Positions 29,557 through 36,692 of a stretch of DNA of 36,692 bases are shown in pieces. The notes beneath the pieces were generated by a model. That model was given only the letters and a program-made list of their open reading frames with translations, was not told the DNA's origin and made no database searches. The translations under genes and the position numbers were made by a program. The stretch is from Herbivorax alkaliphila (lineage in GTDB: Bacteria; Bacillota; Clostridia; Acetivibrionales; Acetivibrionaceae). Where the stretch lies: positions 1 to 36,692 of the forward strand of contig NZ_JAVDDS010000038.1 in NCBI RefSeq assembly GCF_030848475.1, read 5' to 3'. Numbering within the stretch: the stretch's first letter is position 1; every line of letters begins with the position of its first letter.

Positions 29557-31151
29557 TGAAAATAATTGTGCATAATTTAAAGATGAGTTTAGACTACACA
29601 ATGGATGACTTAAAAAAAGCTGTTTGCAAAAAAATAAGAATAAGTGAAAAATATTTTAATTCTTTTAGGATAGTAAAAGAATCGGTTGATGCTAGGAAGA
29701 AGCCTAATATTCACATTGTTTTTTCTGTTGTTGTTGAAATAGAAAAGGAAATTAAACTTCCTTCCAGTAATGATATAAGGGTTTTAAAGGATATTCCTTC
29801 AAAGCCTATTATCTATGGGGATAAGAAACTCAATGAAAGGCCGATAGTTGTAGGATCTGGGCCTGCGGGTTTATTTGCTTCTCTTATATTAGCTCAAAAT
29901 GGTTACAAACCTCTTTTACTTGAAAGAGGAGAGAGTGTGGAAAAACGTACACAAATAGTTAATTCTTTTTGGACAGACGGAAAGTTGGATAAAGAGTCAA
30001 ATGTTCAATTTGGAGAAGGTGGAGCAGGTACTTTTTCGGATGGAAAACTTACTACTAGAATAAATGACAGGCGTTCAGGAATAGTATTAGATGAGTTTTA
30101 CAAGTCAGGTGCTCCAGAAAAAATATTGTTTAAAGCAAAGCCCCATATAGGTTCTGATATACTTAAAGAAGTGGTTTTAAACATGCGTAAAAGGATTATT
30201 GAGTTTGGTGGAGAAGTGAGATTTAATTCTAAGATAACTGAATTCTTGATAAAGGATAACAGGGTTTCTGGAGTTAAAGTGAATCACTGTGAAAAAATTT
30301 CTTCTCAATTAGTTGTTTTAGCTGTTGGTCATAGTGCCAGAGATACTTTTAAGTCTCTTTTTAACAGCGGGGTTAAGTTTATACAAAAGCCATTTTCAAT
30401 AGGTGTAAGGATAGAGCATCCTCAGCAGTTAATCAACATGGCTCGATATGGAGAAGCTTCAAAGCACCCAAGACTTGGAGCTGCTGATTATCAGATGTTT
30501 AAGAAGTTTTCTGACAGAACAGTATATTCTTTTTGCATGTGTCCAGGTGGAGTTGTTGTTGCTTCAGCATCTGAGCCAGAAACCATTGTTACCAATGGAA
30601 TGAGTGAGTTTTCTAGGGATAAACAAAATGCTAACAGTGCGTTGGTAGTATCAGTAGGGCCAGATGATTTTGAAAGTTCTCATCCACTGGCTGGTATTGA
30701 ATTTCAGAGAAAGTGGGAAAGATTAGCCTTTAAATGTGGAGGTGGAAATTATTCAGCTCCAATTCAAAAACTAGGAGATTTTTTAAACGACAGGGAGACT
30801 AGGAAGTTAGGAGGGGTTAAACCCTCATACACAGGTGAAACAGTGTTTTCAGATATTAATTTATGTCTTCCATCTTATGTTACAGCTTCTTTGAAAAAAT
30901 CTATTGATTTTTTTGATTCCAAGATAAAGGGATTTGGCATTGAAGATGCTATTTTAACAGGAGTTGAAACAAGAACATCCTCTCCAGTTAGAATTGTTAG
31001 GGATGATAAATTAGAAGCTGTTGGAATAAATGGTCTTTACCCTGCAGGTGAAGGTGCAGGGTACGCCGGGGGCATAGTGAGTGCTGCTGTAGATGGAATA
31101 AAAATAGCAGAAGAGATAATAAAAACTTATTCGAATAAGAGTTTGGATTAA
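29556..31151 (+). CDS. FAD-dependent oxidoreductase (COG2509-type dehydrogenase)
   Basis: A 531-residue flavoprotein of uncharacterised function. An N-terminal domain of about 90 residues (KIIVHNLKMSLDYTMDDLKK) precedes a dinucleotide-binding motif GSGPAG (100-105) and LLERG. Other family features are NVQFGEGGAGTFSDGKL and the C-terminal FAD contact YPAGEGAGYAGGIVSAAVDG. Members occur widely in Firmicutes, but their substrate is unknown. The start overlaps the cdaR stop by one base (TAATG), so it is co-expressed with the c-di-AMP synthase. Whether it has a role in c-di-AMP or wall metabolism cannot be read from the sequence. Confidence 0.85.
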   Translation: MKIIVHNLKMSLDYTMDDLKKAVCKKIRISEKYFNSFRIVKESVDARKKPNIHIVFSVVVEIEKEIKLPSSNDIRVLKDIPSKPIIYGDKKLNERPIVVGSGPAGLFASLILAQNGYKPLLLERGESVEKRTQIVNSFWTDGKLDKESNVQFGEGGAGTFSDGKLTTRINDRRSGIVLDEFYKSGAPEKILFKAKPHIGSDILKEVVLNMRKRIIEFGGEVRFNSKITEFLIKDNRVSGVKVNHCEKISSQLVVLAVGHSARDTFKSLFNSGVKFIQKPFSIGVRIEHPQQLINMARYGEASKHPRLGAADYQMFKKFSDRTVYSFCMCPGGVVVASASEPETIVTNGMSEFSRDKQNANSALVVSVGPDDFESSHPLAGIEFQRKWERLAFKCGGGNYSAPIQKLGDFLNDRETRKLGGVKPSYTGETVFSDINLCLPSYVTASLKKSIDFFDSKIKGFGIEDAILTGVETRTSSPVRIVRDDKLEAVGINGLYPAGEGAGYAGGIVSAAVDGIKIAEEIIKTYSNKSLD

Positions 31152-31309
31152 ATACAAAAAATGCTTTTAATGCAAAAAATGTTTAAATGAATTATAATAT
31201 TTACTTATAGTAGAATATATATTATACTTGTAATTGAATGTACCGTCAGAAAAGGTTATTATTTATAGAAAGTTATATATAAATTAAAAAGTTAGAGGGG
31301 ATGAATGTA

Positions 31310-32659
31310 TTGGGAATTCTTTTTGGAACTGATGGAGTAAGAGGTGTTGCAAACAAAGAGTTATCTGTTGATTTAGCATATAGATTAGGTCAGGCTGGAG
31401 CATATGTCTTAGCTTCTAAGGAAAATAGCAGACCAAAGATACTTGTAGGTATGGATACAAGAATATCAGGAGATATGCTAAAGTCAGCTCTTGTAGCAGG
31501 ATTGTGTTCTGTAGGGGCTGATGTTATATGTCTTGGTGTAGCTCCTACTCCCGCAGTTGCATATCTTGTTAGAACTTATAAGGCAGATGCTGGTATTGTC
31601 ATTTCAGCGTCCCACAATCCGTTTGAGTTCAATGGAATTAAATTTTTTAATAACAAAGGTTATAAATTGTCAGATAATATAGAGAAGAGAATAGAATCAA
31701 TTATTCTTAATAAATCTGAAGAAATATCTCTTCCAACAGGAGATAAACTTGGAACAGAGACTACAGTAGATACTGCAGTAGATGACTATGTAAATTACAT
31801 AAAAAGTACAATTGACAGTGACTTTAAAGGATTGAAAGTTGCAATAGATTGTGCTAATGGTGCAGCATTTAAGGCAGCACCTTTGGCATTTTCAAAATTA
31901 GGTGCAGAAGCTTTGGTTATAAATGATAAACCGGATGGAATTAATATAAATGAAAATTGTGGATCTACACATATAAAAGAGCTTCAGGAGTTTGTCAAAA
32001 AGACTGGTGCAGATGTTGGTCTTGCATTTGATGGAGATGCTGACAGGGTTCTGGCAGTGGATGAAACAGGTAGTTTTGTTGATGGAGATCAGATAATGTC
32101 TATTATTGGATTGAGTTTAAAGGAAAAGGGAAAGTTATCAAAAGATACAATTGTTGCTACTGTTATGAGTAATCTAGGTCTTGACTTTATGGCAAAAAGA
32201 GAAAATTTGAATATTGTCAAGACAAAAGTTGGGGATAGATATGTACTAGAAAATATGATTGAAAATGGTTATGCTTTAGGTGGAGAACAGTCAGGGCATA
32301 TTATATTTTTAGAGCATAACACTACAGGGGATGGACTGTTGACAGGAGTTCAACTTTTAAATGTTTTAAAATTATCAGGAAAAAAATTATCAGAGCTTGC
32401 TTCTAAAATGCAGGTTTTACCTCAGGTTTTGAAAAATGCAAAGGTTAAGAATGAGAATAAAAATTCATATCTTGACGATAAAGTAGTTTGTGACATGTGT
32501 AAAAAGTTAGAAGAAGAGTTTGACGGTGAAGGAAGAGTTCTTATAAGAGCTTCTGGTACAGAGCCACTTATAAGAGTTATGATTGAAGGAAAGGGTCAGG
32601 AATATATAACTAATAAAGCTGTTGAATTGGTAAAGGTTATAGAGAAAAGACTGGGGTAG
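31310..32659 (+). CDS. glmM: Phosphoglucosamine mutase
   Basis: GlmM converts glucosamine-6-phosphate to glucosamine-1-phosphate for UDP-GlcNAc and peptidoglycan; it also binds and inhibits CdaA in several Firmicutes. Motifs: FGTDGVRG at the N-terminus, the phosphoserine loop ISASHNP (S101), metal loop DGDADR, sugar loop GGEQSG and phosphate loop RASGTEPLIRV. TTG at 31310 is chosen because AGAGGGG (31294-31300) lies nine bases before it, whereas an ATG at 31301 directly abuts that site; the resulting 449 residues begin (M)GILFGTDG, as in homologs. It has a separate leader with a TATAAT (31193-31198). Confidence 0.96.
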   Translation: MGILFGTDGVRGVANKELSVDLAYRLGQAGAYVLASKENSRPKILVGMDTRISGDMLKSALVAGLCSVGADVICLGVAPTPAVAYLVRTYKADAGIVISASHNPFEFNGIKFFNNKGYKLSDNIEKRIESIILNKSEEISLPTGDKLGTETTVDTAVDDYVNYIKSTIDSDFKGLKVAIDCANGAAFKAAPLAFSKLGAEALVINDKPDGININENCGSTHIKELQEFVKKTGADVGLAFDGDADRVLAVDETGSFVDGDQIMSIIGLSLKEKGKLSKDTIVATVMSNLGLDFMAKRENLNIVKTKVGDRYVLENMIENGYALGGEQSGHIIFLEHNTTGDGLLTGVQLLNVLKLSGKKLSELASKMQVLPQVLKNAKVKNENKNSYLDDKVVCDMCKKLEEEFDGEGRVLIRASGTEPLIRVMIEGKGQEYITNKAVELVKVIEKRLG

Positions 32660-32836
32660 GTTTTAAATGTTTAAAGGCAGGTGATGCATTGGATTGTAAA
32701 CAAAACAGATGCTAATTTACTTGTCTGTTCTATTATTCATAATTAATTTATATTATAGTAATGCAAAAAGGTTATTTTTAAAGATTTATTGGTTTTAAGG
32801 TTACAATACTTATACCATTTAAAGGAGATGTATTTT

Positions 32837-34660
32837 ATGTGTGGAATAGTTGGATATATAGGTAATAAAGAGGCGACACCAATACTTATAAATGGGCTTA
32901 AAAAGCTGGAATATAGAGGTTATGATTCTGCTGGTGTAGCTGTTTTTGATGATGATGAGTTAATGGTAATGAAGTGTAAAGGAAGGCTTGCAACTTTAGA
33001 AGAAAAAATGTCTAAAACAACTCCTAAAGGAATTGTAGGTATAGGACATACAAGATGGGCAACTCATGGGGAGCCTAATGATTTAAATTCTCATCCCCAT
33101 ACCAGTAAATCAGGAAAAATAGCTGTTGTGCATAATGGTATAATAGAGAATTACCTAGAAATAAAAGAATTTTTAGAGTCTAAGGGATATGAATTTATTT
33201 CTGAAACAGACAGCGAAGTGGTGGGGCATCTGGTTGAACACAATTATAAAGGTGATTTAGTACAAGCTGTTATTGATTGTTTGAATGACATTGAGGGTTC
33301 ATATGCACTTGGAGTTATATGCACTGACTGTCCTGATATGTTTGTAGCGGCAAGAAAGGATAGCCCACTAATAGTAGGGCTTGGGGAAGAAGAAAACTAT
33401 ATAGCATCTGATATTCCGGCAATATTGGAACATACCAGAGATGTTTATATTTTAGATGATAAAGAGGTTGTAACATTAACCAGTGACAAGGTAACTGTCT
33501 ACAACAACTATGGGGTTGAGGTAGAAAAGGATGTTTTTAAGGTTAACTGGGATGTTGCGGCTGCAGAAAAAGCGGGATATGAGCATTTTATGATGAAGGA
33601 AATGTGTGAAGAGCCAAAGGTTGTAAGAGATACAATATCACCTAGAATAAAAGAAGGCAAAGTAGAATTAGACAGCATAAAATTGACCCAAGAGGATGTT
33701 AAGGGGATTGAGAAAATATTTATAGTTGCATGTGGAACAGCCTACCATGCAGGTGTTGTGGGGAAATATATAATAGAAGAGACAGCAAGAATTCCTGTAG
33801 AAGTAGATGTGGCTTCTGAATTTAGATACCGAAATCCTATTGTTACAGATAAAAATTTAGTTATTATAATAAGTCAGTCAGGTGAAACTTTAGATACTCT
33901 GTTTGCTTTGAGAGAGTCAAAGAAAAAGGGGGCAAGGGTACTTTCCATAGTTAATGTTGTGGGAAGTTCAATTTCTAGGGAATCAGATGATGTTCTTTAT
34001 ACATGGGCAGGCCCGGAAATTGCAGTTGCTTCGACAAAGGCTTATAATACACAGCTTTCGGCACTATATCTTGTAACTTTAGATTTGGCATATAAAAGAG
34101 GACTTATAGAAGATAATAAGTATAAAAAAGCTATAGAAGGCCTTGAAGCTATTCCAGATGCTATAGAGGAAATACTTAAAAACAAGGAAGTGGTACAAAA
34201 GTTTGCTTCCCTGCACTGTAATGCAAAGAGCATTTTCTTTATTGGAAGAAGTCTTGATTATGCTCTTTCTATGGAAGGTTCATTAAAACTTAAAGAAATA
34301 TCTTATATACATTCTGAAGCTTATGCTGGGGGAGAACTAAAACATGGAACAATTGCTCTTATTGAAGAGGGGACACTTGTTATATGTCCTATGACTCAAG
34401 ATGGTCTTATGGAAAAGATGATAAGCAACATAAGGGAGGTTAAAGCAAGAGGGGCAACTGTATTGGCAATAGCAAAAGAGAGCAATAAGCATGTTGAAAA
34501 TGTTGCAGATGTTGTTTTTACAATACCGGATATGGATTCCTTTTTAGCACCTATTGCAGCAGTAACTCCATTACAACTTTTTGCGTATTACATGGCATTG
34601 GTGAGAGGGTGCGATGTAGATAAGCCAAGGAATCTTGCAAAGAGTGTAACTGTAGAGTGA
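32837..34660 (+). CDS. glmS: Glutamine--fructose-6-phosphate aminotransferase (isomerizing)
   Basis: GlmS makes glucosamine-6-phosphate from fructose-6-phosphate and glutamine, the first step of amino sugar synthesis and the supply for GlmM. The product has 607 residues. Cys2 after the start Met (MCGIVGYIG) is the glutaminase nucleophile exposed after Met removal, which fixes the start at ATG 32837; AAAGGAG lies nine bases upstream. The glutaminase domain (1-240) has THTRWATHGEP-like GHTRWATHGEPN; two SIS domains follow (ISQSGETLDT; SEAYAGGELKHG), ending in KPRNLAKSVTVE. The 177-base gap after glmM holds no glmS ribozyme that I can recognise. Confidence 0.97.
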   Translation: MCGIVGYIGNKEATPILINGLKKLEYRGYDSAGVAVFDDDELMVMKCKGRLATLEEKMSKTTPKGIVGIGHTRWATHGEPNDLNSHPHTSKSGKIAVVHNGIIENYLEIKEFLESKGYEFISETDSEVVGHLVEHNYKGDLVQAVIDCLNDIEGSYALGVICTDCPDMFVAARKDSPLIVGLGEEENYIASDIPAILEHTRDVYILDDKEVVTLTSDKVTVYNNYGVEVEKDVFKVNWDVAAAEKAGYEHFMMKEMCEEPKVVRDTISPRIKEGKVELDSIKLTQEDVKGIEKIFIVACGTAYHAGVVGKYIIEETARIPVEVDVASEFRYRNPIVTDKNLVIIISQSGETLDTLFALRESKKKGARVLSIVNVVGSSISRESDDVLYTWAGPEIAVASTKAYNTQLSALYLVTLDLAYKRGLIEDNKYKKAIEGLEAIPDAIEEILKNKEVVQKFASLHCNAKSIFFIGRSLDYALSMEGSLKLKEISYIHSEAYAGGELKHGTIALIEEGTLVICPMTQDGLMEKMISNIREVKARGATVLAIAKESNKHVENVADVVFTIPDMDSFLAPIAAVTPLQLFAYYMALVRGCDVDKPRNLAKSVTVE

Positions 34661-34666
34661 TTTTAA

Positions 34667-34726
34667 GTGAATTTGTTTAGATGATGTGAACATTGGAGTT
34701 TTAGGTGGAGGGTTTATTCTACCTCA
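34667..34726 (+). repeat. Dispersed hairpin element, copy 2 (after glmS)
   Basis: The segment starts GTGAAT six bases after the glmS stop and ends with AGGTGGAG (34703-34710) pairing with TTCTACCT (34717-34724). It matches the segment after ablB in starting word, distance (36 versus 39 bases) and hairpin wording (AGGTGGAG-GTTTA). Confidence 0.55.
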
Positions 34727-34767
34727 TATAGGAGTTGGAGGTTTAGAATTAGAATAAATTGGTTCTA

Positions 34768-34815
34768 AAATCCCGTAGCGAATGGCGAGAAAAATTAACG
34801 TTTGCTGCGGGATTT
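34768..34815 (+). terminator. Probable terminator after glmS
   Basis: AAATCCCGTAGC (34768-34779) pairs with GCTGCGGGATTT (34804-34815), twelve pairs with one G-U, around a 24-base loop. The T run after it is poor (GTTTATTA). The stretch before it (34731-34754) holds degenerate heptamer-repeat wording. Nothing else is seen between glmS and 34940. Confidence 0.55.
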
Positions 34816-34943
34816 GTTTATTATACATACTAATATTTTTAATCTATATTTTTGTGTTTGACAATTTTTAATGTATTTTTTCTTGCTTTTGCATTGGTAG
34901 TAATAGGTTTATTAGTTTTGTCCAAGACTCCTAGAGTAATTTG

Positions 34944-35007
34944 GTCACCTTGACAAAATGTAAATTATGTGACACTATTAAATTATAAAAAGAGTAAAGG
35001 GGTGACA
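34944..35007 (+). promoter_or_regulatory. Promoter with GTGAC repeats before the AAA ATPase
   Basis: TTGACA (34950-34955), 17 bases, CACTAT (34973-34978). GTCAC (34944-34948) and GTGAC (34969-34973) form an inverted repeat around the -35 and spacer, and a third GTGAC lies at 35002-35006 in the leader. This could be an operator, possibly for self-control. Confidence 0.45.
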
Positions 35008-35011
35008 TTAT

Positions 35012-36304
35012 GTGAAACGTAAAATTGTAGACAGTCTTAAAAAGTGGAAAGGCTTATCAAACAGGATGCCACTTATCATAAATGGTGCAAGACAGGTTGG
35101 AAAGACATATACGGCACTGACTTTTGGCAAGGAAGATTACAAAAACACAGTGTATTTCAATCTGGAGGATAGTACTGAAGTATCGAACATATTTGAAAGA
35201 GACTTAAATCCAGAACGAATTATAAAAGAGTTATCGGCAAAGTCGGGGCAAACCATTTTAAGAGGAGACACTCTCATAATTCTTGATGAAATACAAGCAT
35301 GTGAGAGAGCATTAACATCCCTTAAGTATTTCTGCGAAAATGCACCTGGATATCATATCATTGCCGCAGGAAGTCTTTTAGGAGTGGCGATAAACCGAGA
35401 GAAGTATTCATTTCCTGTTGGGAAAGTAAACATGATAACCCTTTATCCTTTAGATTTTGAAGAATATTTATGGGCAATGGACAAAGGACAAATGGCAGAA
35501 TTGATCCGCAGTTCTTTTGATTGCAATGAGCCTTTATCTATTCATGAGACAGCAATAGATTTTTACAAATCATATATGTTGACCGGTGGCATGCCACAGG
35601 CAGTGTTGGAATATTTGAGGGAGGAAGATTATAATTTTGTAACCGCTGCGCAAAAAAATATCAATGACGCTTATATAGCAGATATGGCAAAGTATGCAAC
35701 ACCTAATGAGACTACAAAAATTATGGCAGCCTTTAACAGCGTTCCAGCTCAACTTGCAAAGGATAATCGAAAGTTTCAATATAAAGTAATAAAATCGGGA
35801 GCTAGAGCTTATGAATATGAAACGCCGTTGGATTGGCTGAAGGCTTCGAGAGTTATTATTAAATGTAATAAGGTGAAGGAAGGCAAAATGCCTCTTTCTG
35901 AATATTCAGATAGTGACTCCTTTAAAGTATACATGACAGATATTGGCTTGCTTTGTTCTAAGTTTGGTATTCACCCCAATGCTATCCTTGTTGACATGCC
36001 AAGCTTTGAAGGGTTTAAGGGTGCATTGGCTGAAAACTACGTTGCATCTGCTCTGGTTACTAACGGGTATACACCATATTACTGGGAGTCTCAGGGAAAA
36101 GCGGAAGTAGATTTTGTAATCCAAGACAGGGAGGGCAATATCATACCTATAGAGGTTAAATCCTCGGATAATGTCCGATCAAAAAGCTTGAATCAGTATA
36201 TTGCCAAGTATGAACCAAAGTACTCTATCAGAGTTTCAGCAAAGAACTTTGGGTTGGAGAATGGAATCAAATCTGTTCCTCTATATGCCGTTTTTTGTAT
36301 TTGA
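35012..36304 (+). CDS. AAA family ATPase with DUF4143 domain
   Basis: A 430-residue P-loop ATPase of the AAA_14 + DUF4143 type. Walker A is GARQVGKT (25-32) and Walker B LIILDEIQA (about 88-96), followed by a sensor-like AAGSLLG. The C-terminal DUF4143 part has the restriction-nuclease-like signature EVDFVIQDREGNIIPIEVKSS, with D and ExK in nuclease-like places. Such genes are common as isolated, often multi-copy accessory genes in anaerobes; function unknown, with toxin or defence links proposed only by context. Start is GTG 35012 after AAAGGGG. It has its own promoter and slightly more GC-rich codons than its neighbours, which suggests transfer. Confidence 0.87.
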   Translation: MKRKIVDSLKKWKGLSNRMPLIINGARQVGKTYTALTFGKEDYKNTVYFNLEDSTEVSNIFERDLNPERIIKELSAKSGQTILRGDTLIILDEIQACERALTSLKYFCENAPGYHIIAAGSLLGVAINREKYSFPVGKVNMITLYPLDFEEYLWAMDKGQMAELIRSSFDCNEPLSIHETAIDFYKSYMLTGGMPQAVLEYLREEDYNFVTAAQKNINDAYIADMAKYATPNETTKIMAAFNSVPAQLAKDNRKFQYKVIKSGARAYEYETPLDWLKASRVIIKCNKVKEGKMPLSEYSDSDSFKVYMTDIGLLCSKFGIHPNAILVDMPSFEGFKGALAENYVASALVTNGYTPYYWESQGKAEVDFVIQDREGNIIPIEVKSSDNVRSKSLNQYIAKYEPKYSIRVSAKNFGLENGIKSVPLYAVFCI

Positions 36305-36386
36305 TACTTAAGCAATTTGCAAAAAGCATAGATACCAAAAGCGGTTGCATAATTAATTACAAAGAGATAAAATATGGGGAATAGGA

Positions 36387-36500
36387 ATGGCGGTTGATGA
36401 CGAAAATATAGAAAATCCTTTGGAATGGAAAGGGTTAAATCTTTTGGGTTTTGCGTTTATGGAAGTAAGGGATGAGCTTATCCGTGTTTGTGGGAAATAA
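36387..36500 (+). pseudogene. Short frame resembling the C-terminus of a NADAR/YbiA-like protein
   Basis: ATG 36387 opens a 37-codon frame beginning MAVDDENIENPLEWKG and containing NLLGFAFMEVRDELI, similar to the end of NADAR (YbiA, DUF1768) domains, where an LG-x-x-LMxVRDEL pattern is usual. The rest of such a domain is absent upstream, so it is probably a remnant. The family match is from memory of the pattern and is not firm. Confidence 0.35.
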
Positions 36501-36692
36501 GGTGTGGAAAGTATCAAAAAAAGAGTGGCTGCCTCATAAGGGTTATAAACAAATTTTTTTACATGAAAATTGTAAGATGTGACCTTTAAAAGATAGTTTT
36601 TAGTTAGTATAAGGTTTATGATTTGATTAAGTCTAAAGAGGCTAAAACTGCAAATCCAGATGAATACGATGAAATTTCAAAAAATACCTTAG
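36501..36692 (+). other. Window end with no intact gene
   Basis: No gene can be supported. In the last 80 bases one plus-strand frame stays open to the edge (YDLIKSKEAKTANPDEYDEI) after stops, without a clear ATG or ribosome site. It may be a further fragment, or the start of a gene beyond the window. Confidence 0.25.

Noticed and set aside
31301-31309. ATG start for glmM at 31301
   Set aside because: The ribosome site AGAGGGG ends at 31300, leaving no spacing. TTG 31310 has nine bases of spacing and the normal GlmM N-terminus.
32789-32836. Upstream extension of glmS
   Set aside because: The glutaminase needs Cys as the residue after the start Met, so ATG 32837 is required.

Overview
The window is AT-rich, has Gram-positive style Shine-Dalgarno sites and TTG/GTG starts, and carries the cdaA-cdaR-glmM locus, clostridial lysine 2,3-aminomutase and a ydaO-type riboswitch. 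It reads as a chromosomal segment of a low-GC Firmicute, most likely an anaerobic clostridium. I cannot name the species. No tRNA, rRNA, CRISPR array, intact IS element or phage gene was seen.

Layout. (1) 1-1385: infC-rpmI-rplT behind an L20-type attenuator; infC appears to start at ATT. (2) 1423-11069: a SPOUT rRNA methyltransferase, then a very large cyclic beta-1,2-glucan synthase preceded by a heptamer tandem repeat. (3) 11204-13163: two paralogous membrane proteins with near-identical promoters, closed by a two-way terminator. (4) 17659-13154, minus strand: clpS-clpA-aat-DUF3810, a bacterial N-degron operon with a putative metalloprotease at its end. (5) 17788-18421, minus strand: two small genes of 34 and 49 residues. 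(6) 18606-19932: a DacF-like carboxypeptidase with an altered third catalytic motif. (7) 20168-23697: a c-di-AMP (ydaO/yuaA) riboswitch and terminator ahead of dapB-like, ablA and ablB, which fits synthesis of the osmolyte N-epsilon-acetyl-beta-lysine. (8) 23790-24119: pstA (darA), a c-di-AMP receptor protein. (9) 24209-24392, minus strand: a c-di-GMP-I riboswitch with no evident downstream gene, pointing toward the antisense strand of pstA. (10) 24845-27349: a tiny membrane ORF, a fused Memo-AMMECR1 protein and the partner radical SAM enzyme. (11) 27458-34660: cdaA, cdaR, a FAD-dependent oxidoreductase, glmM and glmS. (12) 34950-36692: a solitary AAA/DUF4143 ATPase and a likely gene remnant, which look like accessory DNA.

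How it fits together. The strongest theme is c-di-AMP. Within 15 kb lie its synthase (CdaA), the synthase's membrane regulator (CdaR), the phosphoglucosamine mutase known to contact CdaA (GlmM), GlmS feeding the same cell-wall precursor route, a receptor protein (PstA), and a c-di-AMP riboswitch that would control an osmolyte operon. Inference: low c-di-AMP would relieve termination and switch on lysine-derived osmolyte synthesis. The cyclic glucan synthase could be a second osmotic or envelope adaptation. The c-di-GMP riboswitch beside the c-di-AMP receptor is the least explained element.
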